A program made the position numbers and the translations under genes. A stretch of DNA of 58,388 bases from an uncultured Aquabacterium sp. (GTDB lineage Bacteria > Pseudomonadota > Gammaproteobacteria > Burkholderiales > Burkholderiaceae_C). A model generated the notes under the pieces. The model had not been told where the DNA came from, ran no database searches, and saw nothing but the letters and a program-made list of their open reading frames with translations. The stretch covers positions 1 to 58,388 of the forward strand of contig NZ_CANBCC010000018.1 of assembly GCF_947366995.1 (NCBI RefSeq), read 5' to 3'. How positions within the stretch are numbered: position 1 is the stretch's first letter; every line of letters begins with the position of its first letter. Positions 1 through 9,178 of the stretch are shown here, one piece after another.

Positions 1-1
1 G

Positions 2-118
2 GTGCCGGCCGGCAGCACGGTGCGCGTGGCCGAAACCGCGGTTCTTGGGCCGCTGGCCTTCACGAAACGCGCGCCCACGCGCTTTCCGCCAGAAGCAAAG
101 CCTGATATTTTAGCCTGA
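2..118 (+). CDS. possible 3' end of a truncated CDS, unknown product
   Basis: An open frame enters from the left edge and ends at a TGA at 116-118, giving about 38 residues ending in [10 protein letters not shown]. It overlaps the stop of the convergent earP gene by a few bases. Nothing in the fragment identifies a family. The opposite strand is also open here and could instead be the region downstream of earP, so this may not be a real gene. Confidence 0.25.
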   Translation: MPAGSTVRVAETAVLGPLAFTKRAPTRFPPEAKPDILA

Positions 119-1255
119 GCGCGTGACAAAAGCGATCAGCTGTGTGACAAGGTCTGGTTCCGCTTGCAACGCAGCGCGGGCGTGCAGCGTGGCCGCTCCC
201 CAGCCGGTCGGGTCTGGCCAGGCGGGCAGGGCGTCCGGCCAGGGGGCCAGCCCATTCCAGGCTCGCCACCAGGCGGACACGTCGCGAGCCAGCGGCGCAG
301 GCCAGCAAGCCATCCAGCGTGCCATGAAGGCGTCGAGCTTGGCTGCATGCACGCCGTCGTCCTGCTCGTAGATGTGCCAGACATGCGGGCGGCCGGCCCA
401 CAGCGCACGGACGGCAGAGTCCTCCCCGCGCACCAGGTTCAGGTCGCAACACGCCAGCAGCCGGTCGAAGTCCGGCTGGCTGAGTGCCGCCAGGGGCGTG
501 AGGTGCAGGTGGGGCGCAGGCGGTGTGCCGGCCGCCGTCCGGGCGTGTGCCCACGCTTCGCCCAGTCGGGTGGCGTGTCCGGGCGTCAGGAGCACCCGTG
601 TCGGCACCGGCTCGGCGGCCAGGGCGTCGAGCCAGGAGGCCAGCGGGGCGTGCGCGTAACAGAACACCGAGGCCAGGCGTTCGCCCGGCTGGTGCGGTAT
701 CCGCAGGTCGGTCAGCGTGGCCGCGCTGAGGGCCGCGTCCTCACGGATCGCATCCTGCGCGGCGATCAGCCCCGGCTCGCGCAGCAGGCCGCCTGTGCGC
801 GCAGCGAATCCCGGATAGAAGAAGTGCTTCACCAGTCCCGCCGCCGGGCCCGACCACACAGGCGACTGCAGGCCGTGGCTGCGCTCCACGTAGTCTTCGG
901 CGCTCAGGTACTCGAGGTTGATCCACCTGGGCGGTGCGGGGCGCGCCATGCGCGCCAGGAAGGCCTCCGGCGGGTTGCAGCCGAAGGCCTCGATCACGAC
1001 GTCACCGGGCTCGGGTACGTCGTCCGCCACGGTGGCTGCCGACCACGGGTGCACCGTGATGGCGCCCAGCGTGCCAACCCGGTGAACGCCTCGCGTGGCC
1101 CAGCGCACATCGGGTGCCATCCACTGCAGGGCCGAGGCGTCGTCCACCCAGAGGCGCACGGTGTGACCGCGGGCCGCGAGGTCGCGCGTGAGCCGCCAGC
1201 ACACACCGATGTCGCCGAAGTTGTCGATGACCTGACAGAACACGTCCCACAGCAT
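110..1255 (-). CDS. earP: EF-P arginine rhamnosyltransferase EarP
   Basis: This 381-residue protein matches the EarP (DUF2331) family, which transfers rhamnose from dTDP-L-rhamnose to a conserved arginine of elongation factor P so that the ribosome can pass polyproline stretches. The N-terminus shows the family signature [12 protein letters not shown], in which Asp11 and Asp15 correspond to the known catalytic aspartates. A nucleotide-sugar-binding type segment, [19 protein letters not shown], lies in the C-terminal half. Length is normal for the family. It is divergent from uvrC, 62 bp away. In many relatives efp lies next to earP; here it would have to lie beyond the left edge. Cytoplasmic. 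Confidence 0.93.
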   Translation of the reverse strand: MLWDVFCQVIDNFGDIGVCWRLTRDLAARGHTVRLWVDDASALQWMAPDVRWATRGVHRVGTLGAITVHPWSAATVADDVPEPGDVVIEAFGCNPPEAFLARMARPAPPRWINLEYLSAEDYVERSHGLQSPVWSGPAAGLVKHFFYPGFAARTGGLLREPGLIAAQDAIREDAALSAATLTDLRIPHQPGERLASVFCYAHAPLASWLDALAAEPVPTRVLLTPGHATRLGEAWAHARTAAGTPPAPHLHLTPLAALSQPDFDRLLACCDLNLVRGEDSAVRALWAGRPHVWHIYEQDDGVHAAKLDAFMARWMACWPAPLARDVSAWWRAWNGLAPWPDALPAWPDPTGWGAATLHARAALQAEPDLVTQLIAFVTRSG

Positions 1256-1317
1256 GGGGGCGGATTATGGCAAGTGCGGCTGACGGCGGGGCGCCGGGTC
1301 GGGGACAATGCCGCCCC

Positions 1318-3459
1318 ATGAGCGAGCCGCAAGACGTTCCGATCCCGCCTGATGACCTGTCGGGTCAGCCTGAATCTGCCCCCGTCGAAGACCGAGAACA
1401 GATTTGGGCGAGGTTGCTGGCCGAGGTGAGCACGCTGCCGGGCCTGCCCGGCGTGTACCGCTACTTCGATGCACGGGGGGACGTGCTGTACGTCGGCAAG
1501 GCCCGCGACCTGAAGAAGCGCGTCTCGAGCTACTTCCACAAGAACCACGGCGGCAGCCGCATCGGCCACATGGTGTCGCGCATCGTGCGCATGGAGACCA
1601 CCGTGGTGCGCAGCGAGGCCGAGGCCCTGCTGCTGGAAAACAACCTCATCAAGACGCTCAACCCGCGGTTCAACATCCTGTTCCGCGACGACAAGAGTTA
1701 CCCATACTTGAAGATCGCCACGCACGCATTCCCGCGCATGGCGTATTACCGTGGCGCCGTCGATCGAAAGCACCGCTATTTCGGCCCATTCCCCAACGCC
1801 TGGGCCGTCAAGGAAACCATCCAGCTGCTGCAGAAGGTCTTCCAGATCCGTACGTGTGAGGACGCGGTCTACAGCCACCGCACCCGACCCTGCCTGCTCT
1901 ACCAGATCAAGCGGTGCAGCGGGCCGTGTGTGGACCTCGTGTCGGAAGAGGACTACCGCTCGGCCGTGGGGCAGGCCGAGCGCTTTCTGCTGGGCGAGCC
2001 CGAGGCCGTTCTCGATGACCTGCAGGCGAAGATGATGGCGCACGCCGAGCGCATGGAGTACGAGCAGGCCGCTGGCGTGCGCGACCAGATCGGCGCGTTG
2101 TCGCGCGTGCTGCACCAGCAGTCGGTGGACACGGTGATGGACAAGGATGTCGACGTGCTGGCCGTCAAGGTGGCCGGTGGGCGCGCCTGTGTGAACCTGG
2201 CCATGGTGCGCGGCGGCCGCCACCTGGGCGACCGCGCGCACTTCCCGGTGCATGTGCAGGATGCCGTGATGACGCTGGACGAGGCCGATGCGGAGGCGGT
2301 GGCACTGGAGGCCTCGGCCGAGGCCCTGCAGCACGCCAGCGAAGTGAATGTGCTCGAAGCCTTTCTGGCTCAGCACTACCTGGGCGGCAGCGTGCCGGCC
2401 CTGCTCGTGCTGAGCCACCCCGTGAACCCCGCGCTGATCGAGGCACTGGGAGAGCAGGGCGGACGCAAGGTGACGGTCATCCACCAGCCGCGCGAGCAGC
2501 GCCGCGTGTGGCTCGAGATGGCCATCAAGGGCGCCGAGCTGTCGCTCGCCCGCCTGTTGTCCGAAGAGGGCTCGCAGCAGGCCCGCACCCGCGCGCTGGT
2601 CGAGGCGCTCAACCTCGATCTCGACCTGGATGCCCGTGAGGCTGGCCTGGATGGCGCGCAGAAGGAAGCCGACGACACGGCGGCCGGTCAGGGCGGGGCC
2701 GCGGGCAGCGACGACACGGACAACGCCAGCCCGACCGGCACCGTCACGGGTGAGGCGAGCCATGCGGACAGCACCGCGCGCGGATCACCACGGCACGACC
2801 CCCTGGCCACGCTGCGCATCGAGTGTTTCGACATCTCGCACACCGCCGGCGAAGCCACTCAGGCCTCGTGCGTGGTCTACGAGGGCCACAAGATGCAATC
2901 AGGCCAGTACCGCCGCTACAACATCACGGGCATCACGCCGGGCGACGATTACGCGGCGATGAAGCAGACGCTGGAGCGCCGCTACAGCGCGACGGGCACC
3001 AAGGCGGCCCGCGTGCCCGACATCGTGCTGATCGACGGCGGCAAGGGCCAGGTTGCCATGGCTCGCGAGGTGTTCCAGACGCTGGGCTTGCCGCTGTCCA
3101 TCATCGTGGGCGTAGAGAAGGGCGAGGGCCGCAAGGTGGGCCTGGAAGAGCTCGTGTTTGCCGACGGTCGCCCCAAGCTGGCCCTGGCGCCCACTTCCGC
3201 TGCACTGATGCTCGTGGCGCAGATCCGCGACGAGGCACACCGCTTTGCCATCACCGGCATGCGGGCCCGCCGCGCCAGCGTGCGCACGGGCGGCAGCAAG
3301 CTGGAAGACATTCCCGGCGTGGGACCGAAGCGGCGTGCCCGGTTGCTGCAGCGATTTGGCGGCGTGCGCGGCGTCGCGGCGGCAAGTGTGGAAGAGTTGG
3401 CCACCGTCGACGGGATTTCGAGAGACCTGGCCGAGGAGATCTACCGTGCCCTGCGCTGA
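1318..3459 (+). CDS. uvrC: excinuclease ABC subunit C (UvrC)
   Basis: UvrC makes the dual incisions of nucleotide excision repair after UvrAB recognise damage. This 713-residue protein has the GIY-YIG nuclease domain (GVYRYFD about 45-51, [11 protein letters not shown] about 58-68), a cysteine cluster, a UVR motif near 240-265 for UvrB binding, the RNase H-like endonuclease half (ECFDISH, DGGKGQ) and a C-terminal tandem helix-hairpin-helix (IPGVGPKRR). The ATG at 1318 was preferred over an upstream in-frame ATG at 1267, because the extra residues are not UvrC-like. An acidic, Gly/Ala/Thr-rich linker of about 60 residues (about 437-498) is inserted before the second nuclease domain. The next gene overlaps its stop. 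Confidence 0.97.
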   Translation: MSEPQDVPIPPDDLSGQPESAPVEDREQIWARLLAEVSTLPGLPGVYRYFDARGDVLYVGKARDLKKRVSSYFHKNHGGSRIGHMVSRIVRMETTVVRSEAEALLLENNLIKTLNPRFNILFRDDKSYPYLKIATHAFPRMAYYRGAVDRKHRYFGPFPNAWAVKETIQLLQKVFQIRTCEDAVYSHRTRPCLLYQIKRCSGPCVDLVSEEDYRSAVGQAERFLLGEPEAVLDDLQAKMMAHAERMEYEQAAGVRDQIGALSRVLHQQSVDTVMDKDVDVLAVKVAGGRACVNLAMVRGGRHLGDRAHFPVHVQDAVMTLDEADAEAVALEASAEALQHASEVNVLEAFLAQHYLGGSVPALLVLSHPVNPALIEALGEQGGRKVTVIHQPREQRRVWLEMAIKGAELSLARLLSEEGSQQARTRALVEALNLDLDLDAREAGLDGAQKEADDTAAGQGGAAGSDDTDNASPTGTVTGEASHADSTARGSPRHDPLATLRIECFDISHTAGEATQASCVVYEGHKMQSGQYRRYNITGITPGDDYAAMKQTLERRYSATGTKAARVPDIVLIDGGKGQVAMAREVFQTLGLPLSIIVGVEKGEGRKVGLEELVFADGRPKLALAPTSAALMLVAQIRDEAHRFAITGMRARRASVRTGGSKLEDIPGVGPKRRARLLQRFGGVRGVAAASVEELATVDGISRDLAEEIYRALR

Positions 3460-3982
3460 ACCCAGGGGGGCCGGGCGGGCGGCACGGGTTGGGGCGGCGC
3501 TGCTCGCCTTGGCGCTCTTGCTGGGAGGCTGCGCGCAGCGTGCTCCGTTGCCCACCGAGCCGTCGCCGTCGGCTCCCGGGCCGGCCAGGGCGGGCGAACG
3601 GGCCCCCGCGACGCCGGGCAGCCGCGTTGTGGTCCTGCCGCCGCCGAACACTCCCCGCAGCTGGGAAGCCGCCCGCCTCCAGGCGGCCCAGCGCTTGGTT
3701 GCGGCGAACCCCGGCCTGACTTACACAGGCGCGGCGCCGGACGTGCTGCTTGCCATCCCGGTGCTCACCATCGAGCTGCATGCCGACGGGCGCATCCGGC
3801 ACATCGAGGTGATGCGCTACCCCGGGCAGGCGCGCGACACCGTGGAGCTGGCCAAGGATGCCGTGCGCCGGGCAGCGCCCTTCGGCGACGTGTCCAAGCT
3901 GCCGCGCCCCTGGAAGTTCAACGAGACCTTTCTGTTCAACGCCGAGCGCAAGTTCAAGCCCATGACGCTGGACCGTCGGTGA
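3446..3982 (+). CDS. lipoprotein with TonB C-terminal-like domain
   Basis: 178 residues if started at the GTG at 3446, which overlaps the uvrC stop by 14 bp and suggests translational coupling. The N-terminus is a lipoprotein signal: a hydrophobic run ending in the lipobox LGGC, with the lipidated Cys at about 29. A Pro/Ala-rich stretch follows. The C-terminal 90 residues ([20 protein letters not shown] then [10 protein letters not shown]) look like a TonB-like or energy-transducer fold. The role is unknown; an outer-membrane or periplasmic lipoprotein is inferred. It lies between uvrC and pgsA, only 31 bp before pgsA, so all three are probably cotranscribed. No in-frame ATG gives a better start with a signal peptide. 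Confidence 0.75.
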   Translation: MPCAEPRGAGRAARVGAALLALALLLGGCAQRAPLPTEPSPSAPGPARAGERAPATPGSRVVVLPPPNTPRSWEAARLQAAQRLVAANPGLTYTGAAPDVLLAIPVLTIELHADGRIRHIEVMRYPGQARDTVELAKDAVRRAAPFGDVSKLPRPWKFNETFLFNAERKFKPMTLDRR

Positions 3983-4013
3983 TCCACCCGGATCACGGGC
4001 ACAATGGCATCCC

Positions 4014-4583
4014 ATGTTCTGGACATTGCCCACCTTGCTCACCTGGGCGCGGATCGTCGCGATTCCGCTGATCGTGGGCGTGTACCACCTGCCTTTGCCC
4101 CTGGCCGAGATGAACCTCCTGGCCAGCGTCCTGTTTGTCGTTGTGGCGCTGACCGACTGGGCCGATGGCTGGCTGGCCCGTCGCCTGAACCAGACCTCGG
4201 CGTTCGGCGCCTTCCTCGACCCGGTGGCCGACAAGTTCCTCGTCTGCGCCTCGCTGCTGATCCTGCTGGAACTGGGCCGGGTCAACGCCCTGATCTCGCT
4301 CGTCATCATCGGCCGCGAGATTGCCATCTCGGCCTTGCGCGAGTGGATGGCCCAGATCGGTGCGTCGCGCAGCGTGGCGGTGCACATGGTGGGCAAGCTG
4401 AAGACGGCCGCCCAGATGGGCGCCATTGTCCTCTTGCTGCTCGACGGCCCTTTGCCGGGCGGCATGTTCCACGCGCGTGAACTGGGTACTTGGCTGATCT
4501 ACATCGCGGCCGCGCTCACCATCTGGTCGATGGTGTACTACCTGAAGAAGGCGCTTCCGGACATCCGCGCCAAGTCGCGCTGA
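4014..4583 (+). CDS. pgsA: CDP-diacylglycerol-glycerol-3-phosphate 3-phosphatidyltransferase
   Basis: PgsA makes phosphatidylglycerol phosphate from CDP-diacylglycerol and glycerol-3-phosphate, the committed step to phosphatidylglycerol and cardiolipin, in the inner membrane. The 189-residue protein carries the complete CDP-alcohol phosphatidyltransferase motif: D48-x2-D51-G52-x2-A55-R56-x8-G65-x3-D69-x3-D73. Several hydrophobic membrane segments are present (about 7-25, 33-50, 80-100, 130-150 and 155-175). It follows the lipoprotein gene by 31 bp. The uvrC-pgsA neighbourhood is common in beta- and gammaproteobacteria. Length is typical. Confidence 0.96.
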   Translation: MFWTLPTLLTWARIVAIPLIVGVYHLPLPLAEMNLLASVLFVVVALTDWADGWLARRLNQTSAFGAFLDPVADKFLVCASLLILLELGRVNALISLVIIGREIAISALREWMAQIGASRSVAVHMVGKLKTAAQMGAIVLLLLDGPLPGGMFHARELGTWLIYIAAALTIWSMVYYLKKALPDIRAKSR

Positions 4584-4635
4584 CCCCGGCGCCGCCAGGC
4601 CGTTTGCGCGGGGTCAAAGCCCGTCTGTCAAGCGA

Positions 4636-4658
4636 GCTTGTCCGCGTCCCGGACAAGC
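4636..4658. repeat. perfect inverted repeat between pgsA and the HU gene
   Basis: Arms GCTTGTCCG and CGGACAAGC (9 bp) flank a 5-base loop. There is no T-run after it, so it is not a classic intrinsic terminator. It sits 22 bp upstream of a TAGAAT -10-like hexamer and could be a weak terminator of the uvrC-pgsA unit or an operator of the HU gene. Confidence 0.5.
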
Positions 4659-4680
4659 GGCCCGCCACCCCACACCGGCA

Positions 4681-4686
4681 TAGAAT
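4681..4686 (+). promoter_or_regulatory. candidate -10 element of the HU-family gene
   Basis: TAGAAT lies about 65 bp upstream of the HU start codon, within the 167-bp gap after pgsA. No convincing -35 hexamer is seen at the usual spacing, so this is only a candidate. Confidence 0.3.
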
Positions 4687-4750
4687 CTTTTTCGGCCGAC
4701 GCTGCCTTGATGCGTGTGGCTGCGTGCACATCTGGATGGGGGGCGTATCC

Positions 4751-5023
4751 GTGAACAAGGCAGAGTTGATCGAGCACATCGCCGAGCAGGCCGACATTTC
4801 CAAGGCCGCAGCCGGTCGGGCTCTGGAGGCCCTCATTGGCGGGGTGTGCAGCTCGCTGAAGAAAGGCAACGCGGTGACGCTGGTGGGCTTCGGCACCTTC
4901 AGCGTCAGCACCCGAGCCGCCCGTGAGGGGCGCAACCCGCGAACGGGCGACGCCATCAAGATCAAGAAGGCCCGCATCCCGAAATTCCGCCCCGGCAAGG
5001 CCCTCAAAGACCACCTGAATTAA
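4751..5023 (+). CDS. HU/IHF-family DNA-binding protein
   Basis: A 90-residue histone-like protein. The N-terminus [20 protein letters not shown] and the arm region ([20 protein letters not shown]) followed by [19 protein letters not shown] are diagnostic of the HU beta type. It binds and bends DNA as a dimer and shapes the nucleoid. The GTG at 4751 gives the conventional HU N-terminus and has a G-rich ribosome-binding stretch about 8 bases upstream. An in-frame ATG at 4736 would add five residues. HU rather than IHF is favoured by the short, uninterrupted N-terminus. The tRNA-Val gene follows after 31 bp. Confidence 0.94.
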   Translation: MNKAELIEHIAEQADISKAAAGRALEALIGGVCSSLKKGNAVTLVGFGTFSVSTRAAREGRNPRTGDAIKIKKARIPKFRPGKALKDHLN

Positions 5024-5054
5024 TCAGCTAGACTAGCGCCTTCCACAGTTCATC

Positions 5055-5130
5055 GGGTGCTTAGCTCAGTTGGTAGAGCGGCGCCCTTACAAGGCGTAGG
5101 TCGGGGGTTCGAGCCCCTCAGCACCCACCA
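5055..5130 (+). tRNA. tRNA-Val (anticodon UAC)
   Basis: A full cloverleaf: the acceptor arms GGGTGCT and AGCACCC pair, the D-arm contains AGCTCAGTTGGTAGAGC, the anticodon loop CTTACAA has anticodon TAC, and the T-loop is GGTTCGAGCC. A genomically encoded CCA follows the discriminator A. It lies between the HU gene and ppiD. Confidence 0.97.
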
Positions 5131-5208
5131 CCGATGGGCATCCAGAAGGCGAACCTTGGTTCGCCTTTGTGTTGTCTGCGACCCGACTGGCGAGACCGGT
5201 CCTACGAC

Positions 5209-7155
5209 ATGTTCGATTTCGTTCGCAATAACACCCGCATCCTGCAGCTTCTGCTTCTGGTGCTGATCCTTCCCTCCTTCGTGGTATTCGGTATCCAGGG
5301 CTATTCGCAGTTCTCCGACCAGGCCGACACGGTCGCCAAGGTGGGCAGCCAGAAGGTGCCTCAGGCCGAGTGGGACAACGCGCACCGCAATGCCGTCGAG
5401 CGCGCCCGCGCGGAGCAGCCCGACGCCGATGCGCGACTGTTTGACACGCCGCAGTTCAAACAGCGCTCGCTGGAAGCGCTGGTGCGCCAGTACGTGCTGG
5501 CCGCCGCTGCGAACGACCAGCACCTGACCGCGGCCGACGCGCGCGTGCAACGTCTGTTCAGCACCGATCCGCAGTTCGCCAACCTGCGCAACCCGGACGG
5601 CACGCTGAACAAGGCGATGCTGGAAGCACGCGGCATGACGGCCAACCAATTCGTCGGCCTGCTGCGCCAGGAGCTCACCCTCAGTCAGGTGCTGTCGGGC
5701 GTGCAGAACACGGGCCAGACGTCGAAGGTGTCGAACCGCCATGCGGTCGAGGCGCTGTTCCAGGTGCGTGAAGTCCAGTGGATGAAGTTCGAGCCCAAGG
5801 CCTACGCCGCGAGCCTGAGCCCCACGGCCGACCAGCTCAAGGCCTTCTACAACGACCCCACCAACGCTGGCTGGCTGATGGCCCCCGAGAAGGCCGACGT
5901 GCAGTACGTGGTGCTGGATCTGGACAGCCTGAAGTCGCAGGTGTCCGTCAGTGAAGACGATCTGCGTCGTGCCTACCAGGAAAACGCGAGCCGCTTCAGC
6001 ACGCCGGAAGAGCGTCGTGCCAGCCACATCCTGATCAGCGTCGACCCGAAGGCCACCGCAGAGCAAAAGAAGGCCGCCCGCACCAAGGCCGAGGGCCTGC
6101 TCGCCCAGGTGCGCAAGAACCCGGCCGGTTTCGGTGAGCTGGCCCGTGCGAACTCGAGCGACGAGGGATCTGCCGCCAATGGTGGCGATCTGGACTTTTT
6201 CGGCCGTGGCGCCATGGTCAAGCCGTTCGACGAAGCGGTCTTCAAGCTGAAGACCGGCGAGATCAGCGATCTGGTGGAAAGTGAATTCGGTTTCCACATC
6301 ATCAAGCTCACTGCGGTGCGCGGTGGCCAGGCCAAGCCCTTCGAAGAAGTGCGCGCACAGCTGGAAGACGACGCGCGCAAGCAACTGGCCCAGCGCCTGT
6401 ATGCCGAAGCGGCCGAGAAGTTCACCAACGCGGTGTACGAACAATCGGATTCGCTGAAGCCGGTGGCCAGTGAGTTGAAGCTCTCGGTGCAGTCGATGAG
6501 CGATGTGCTGCGCGTGCCGGGCGCCAAGGACCAGGGCGTGCTGTCCAACCCGCGTCTGCTGGAGGCGCTGTTCGACCCGGCCAATCGCGAGAAAGGGCGC
6601 AACACCGAAGCAGTGGAAGTCGGCCCGAGCAAGCTGGTGTCGGCCCGCATCGTGAAGTACAGCCCGGCCGCCCGACTGCCCTACGAGGCGGTGGAAGCCC
6701 AGCTGCGCGAGCGCTGGGTGGCTGCCGAAGCCCGCAAGGCCGCGCGCGCCGACGCCGACCGCAAGCTGGCTGCCTGGAGCAAGGCGCCCGACCAGGCGCA
6801 GATGCCTGCCTCGGTGCAGATCTCGCGTCGCACGGTCTTCAACCAGCCGCCTGCTGTCATGGACGCTGCGCTGCGCGTGCCCGAATCGCAGCTGCCTGCC
6901 TGGAAGGTGGTGGACCTGGGCGCGGATGGCGTCGCGCTGCTGAAGGTGATCAAGGCCGTGCCGCCACAGGTGTCGCCGCAAGAGTTGCAGGAGACCGAGG
7001 CGCAGTTCGGTAACTACTGGGGCCGCGCTGAAGCCGATGCCTACTACCGCGCCCTCAAGCGCCAGTACAAGGTGGAATACCTGAACGAGGGCAAGAAGGT
7101 GATGGACGGCAGCAACAAGTCGGCCGAGCAGCAAAAAACCGACACACCGTCGTAA
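5209..7155 (+). CDS. ppiD: PpiD-type peptidyl-prolyl isomerase / periplasmic chaperone
   Basis: 648 residues with a single N-terminal membrane anchor (about 12-32: ILQLLLLVLILPSFVVFGI), then a SurA/PpiD-like chaperone region, then one parvulin-type rotamase domain at about 265-370 (ASHILISVD and GGDLDFFGRGAMVKPFDEA, then GFHIIKL). PpiD is tethered to the inner membrane facing the periplasm near the Sec translocon and helps newly exported proteins fold. The ATG at 5209 (MFDFVRNNTR) matches the family start; an earlier in-frame ATG at 5134 would run close to the tRNA. The C-terminal 250 residues are divergent, as usual for the family. The gene is flanked by two tRNA genes. Confidence 0.93.
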   Translation: MFDFVRNNTRILQLLLLVLILPSFVVFGIQGYSQFSDQADTVAKVGSQKVPQAEWDNAHRNAVERARAEQPDADARLFDTPQFKQRSLEALVRQYVLAAAANDQHLTAADARVQRLFSTDPQFANLRNPDGTLNKAMLEARGMTANQFVGLLRQELTLSQVLSGVQNTGQTSKVSNRHAVEALFQVREVQWMKFEPKAYAASLSPTADQLKAFYNDPTNAGWLMAPEKADVQYVVLDLDSLKSQVSVSEDDLRRAYQENASRFSTPEERRASHILISVDPKATAEQKKAARTKAEGLLAQVRKNPAGFGELARANSSDEGSAANGGDLDFFGRGAMVKPFDEAVFKLKTGEISDLVESEFGFHIIKLTAVRGGQAKPFEEVRAQLEDDARKQLAQRLYAEAAEKFTNAVYEQSDSLKPVASELKLSVQSMSDVLRVPGAKDQGVLSNPRLLEALFDPANREKGRNTEAVEVGPSKLVSARIVKYSPAARLPYEAVEAQLRERWVAAEARKAARADADRKLAAWSKAPDQAQMPASVQISRRTVFNQPPAVMDAALRVPESQLPAWKVVDLGADGVALLKVIKAVPPQVSPQELQETEAQFGNYWGRAEADAYYRALKRQYKVEYLNEGKKVMDGSNKSAEQQKTDTPS

Positions 7156-7196
7156 CTTGCCGCGAAATCGAGATATACTCTAAGTCTTCGCTCAAC

Positions 7197-7273
7197 GGTG
7201 GCTGTAGCTCAGTTGGTAGAGTCCCAGATTGTGATTCTGGTTGTCGTGGGTTCGAGTCCCATCAGCCACCCCA
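7197..7273 (+). tRNA. tRNA-His (anticodon GUG)
   Basis: Acceptor GTGGCTG/CAGCCAC has the extra 5' G (-1) opposite C73, a hallmark of tRNA-His. The anticodon loop TTGTGAT reads GTG, the T-arm contains GGTTCGAGTCC, and CCA is encoded. A TATACT -10-like hexamer lies at 7174-7179 upstream. Confidence 0.97.
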
Positions 7274-7293
7274 CCGAATTCTGAAGACGCGTC

Positions 7294-7333
7294 AAGCGCC
7301 TGGTTTCTCCGGAAATCAGGCGCTTTTTGTTTT
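7294..7333 (+). terminator. intrinsic terminator downstream of tRNA-His
   Basis: A strong hairpin (AAGCGCCTG arm paired with CAGGCGCTT, with an imperfect inner TTTC/GAAA extension) is followed by TTTTTGTTTT. It terminates the tRNA transcript and overlaps the 3' end of the convergent GH15 gene. Confidence 0.85.
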
Positions 7334-9178
7334 GGCGCCGTTCTCCATGTCTTCCAGGGCGAGCTTTGCCGTGATCTGCGCCAGGTGCGTGAGCGCCTGA
7401 GGGAAATTGCCCAGCATGCCGGCTTCTCCGTCCACGGCAAACTCTTCTGAAAACAGGCCGAGGTCGTTGGCGCATTCCAGCGCGCGCTTGTAGCACGCAT
7501 GGGCTTCTGCCCAGCGGCCCTGCAGGGCCAGGCACTCGGCCAGCCAGAAGGTGCATGGCAGAAAGGCGCCCTCGCGTTCGTTGATCCCATCCCCCCGGTC
7601 GTAGCGCAACAGCAGGCCACGACGCATCAGCCGGCTGCAGATGGCGTCGGTGGTGCGCACCATGCGAGGGTCGCGGGCGTCGATGTAGCCAAAATGCGGC
7701 AGCAGCAGCAAGGCCGCGTCGAGGTGGGGTTCGCCGTACACCTGCACATAAGTTCCCGCCACGGGGTCGTAGCCCAGGCGGTCAATCTCTTCGCGCATGT
7801 CCAGGGCGGTCTTCTCCCAGCGTGGCAGCGGGGCCGGCAGTTGATGGCGGCGGGCCAGCTGCAGGCCGCGGTCCACCGCCACCCAGCACATGACCTTCGA
7901 GTGCACGCCATGCATCGGTTGATCGCGGAACTCCCAGATCCCGTGGTCGGGCTCGGTCCAGCGTGTGCAAGCGAGGTCCACGACGCTGACCAGAAACTCC
8001 CAATAGCCTGGCGGAATGGGACGCTGCGCGTCGTGCCAGACGGCCGCCACTTCCAGCAGGCTGCCGTAGATGTCGTGCTGGATCTGCCGGGCGGCCAGGT
8101 TGCCTACGCGAACAGGGCGGGCGCCGCGGTAGCCCTCCAGCCAATCGAGGCTGACCTCGCTCAGACGGCGCTTGCCATCCAGGCCGTACATGACCTGCAA
8201 CTGGGCGGCGCTACCTGCGGCACTGCGCTCGGTGAAGGCATTGAACTGCCCCGCCTCGCGCTCGAAGCCCAGCAGGTGTAGCGCACGTACGGCGAGGGCG
8301 GTGTCGCGCACCCAGCTGTAGCGGTAGTCCCAGTTGCGTTCGCCACCTGGCGACTCCGGCAGCGAGGTGGTGGCGGCCGCAGCCATCGCGCCGGAGCGCT
8401 CGTCCGTCAGACCCTTGAGGATGAATGCAGAGCGGCGGGTCTGGGGGTCCGTTTGTGCGAGGCCACTCGTGTGGTGCGCCCAACTCCGCCACCACGACAG
8501 CGTGCGGCGCAGGGCGAGGTCCACGTCGGCAGGCCGATCGCGGCGCCCGCCCGCGTTCCGCATCAGCTCTGCCGGGTCGACAAAGCGCAGGCTGAGTCGC
8601 ACGGACTGTCCTGCAACGAGGCGTACCCGTGCGTGCAACTGCTTGCGCTCCTTACACCACACCAGTGGGGCGTCGCAGCAGATCATCAAACCCTTGTTGC
8701 TTCCATAGGCGGCGTACAGGCATCCGGACGCAGCCTCCCGGCGGTCGATGGACGGGAGGATCTCGCCAAAATCGAAGCGAGGGGCCACCTCGACCAGGCA
8801 GTCGACCTCGCCATGTTCACAAGTCAGTCGGCGCGCAAGCCGGTGTGGTCGCCTGGGCGAGCGCGCCGAAGGGACCTCAAGGCAGTCCTGCAGGGTGACC
8901 TCACCGGTCTCCGTGGCGTAGTGCGTGCGCAGCACCAGGGTGTCTGGTTCGTAGTCGCGCTCGATGCGCGTCACCCGTGCAGGATCCGGCGCAAGCAGGC
9001 AGTGTCCGCCGCGTTGCCAGTCCAGCAGGCGTCCGAAGCTCGGGTCGTCCGACATGCGGGGCAGGCAGCACCAGTCCACCGCACCGTCCAGGCTGACGAG
9101 GGCACTGGCGGAGCAATCGCTGAGGAAGCCGTAGGAGGCAATGGCCGGGTAGCCCTGCAGGGAAGCTGAAGCGGTCAT
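7316..9178 (-). CDS. glycoside hydrolase family 15 protein (glucoamylase/trehalase-like)
   Basis: 620 residues spanning the whole GH15 architecture: an N-terminal beta-sandwich-like region (IASYGFLSDCSASALVSLDG, then DWCCLPRMSDDPSFGRLLD) and an (alpha/alpha)6 barrel. Catalytic-region motifs are visible: ERNWDYRYSWVRD, DHGIWEFR with the presumed first Glu, and LFSEEF with the second Glu near the C-terminus, followed by GNFPQALTHLA. Members hydrolyse alpha-glucosidic bonds, and many bacterial ones are trehalases. No signal peptide is seen, so it is probably cytoplasmic. The start ATG overlaps the stop of the CtaG-like gene by 4 bp (ATGA), placing it at the end of the oxidase operon, an unexpected partner. 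Substrate cannot be told from sequence alone. Confidence 0.9.
   Translation of the reverse strand: MTASASLQGYPAIASYGFLSDCSASALVSLDGAVDWCCLPRMSDDPSFGRLLDWQRGGHCLLAPDPARVTRIERDYEPDTLVLRTHYATETGEVTLQDCLEVPSARSPRRPHRLARRLTCEHGEVDCLVEVAPRFDFGEILPSIDRREAASGCLYAAYGSNKGLMICCDAPLVWCKERKQLHARVRLVAGQSVRLSLRFVDPAELMRNAGGRRDRPADVDLALRRTLSWWRSWAHHTSGLAQTDPQTRRSAFILKGLTDERSGAMAAAATTSLPESPGGERNWDYRYSWVRDTALAVRALHLLGFEREAGQFNAFTERSAAGSAAQLQVMYGLDGKRRLSEVSLDWLEGYRGARPVRVGNLAARQIQHDIYGSLLEVAAVWHDAQRPIPPGYWEFLVSVVDLACTRWTEPDHGIWEFRDQPMHGVHSKVMCWVAVDRGLQLARRHQLPAPLPRWEKTALDMREEIDRLGYDPVAGTYVQVYGEPHLDAALLLLPHFGYIDARDPRMVRTTDAICSRLMRRGLLLRYDRGDGINEREGAFLPCTFWLAECLALQGRWAEAHACYKRALECANDLGLFSEEFAVDGEAGMLGNFPQALTHLAQITAKLALEDMENGAKTKSA

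Noticed and set aside
994-2763. 589-codon open frame on the minus strand across uvrC
   Set aside because: It is an antisense frame of high-GC uvrC; its product has no recognisable domain, while the plus-strand protein has complete UvrC motifs.
5050-7134. 694-codon open frame on the minus strand across tRNA-Val and ppiD
   Set aside because: It reads through a tRNA gene and opposite ppiD. The His/Leu/Gln-rich product is typical of an antisense artefact.
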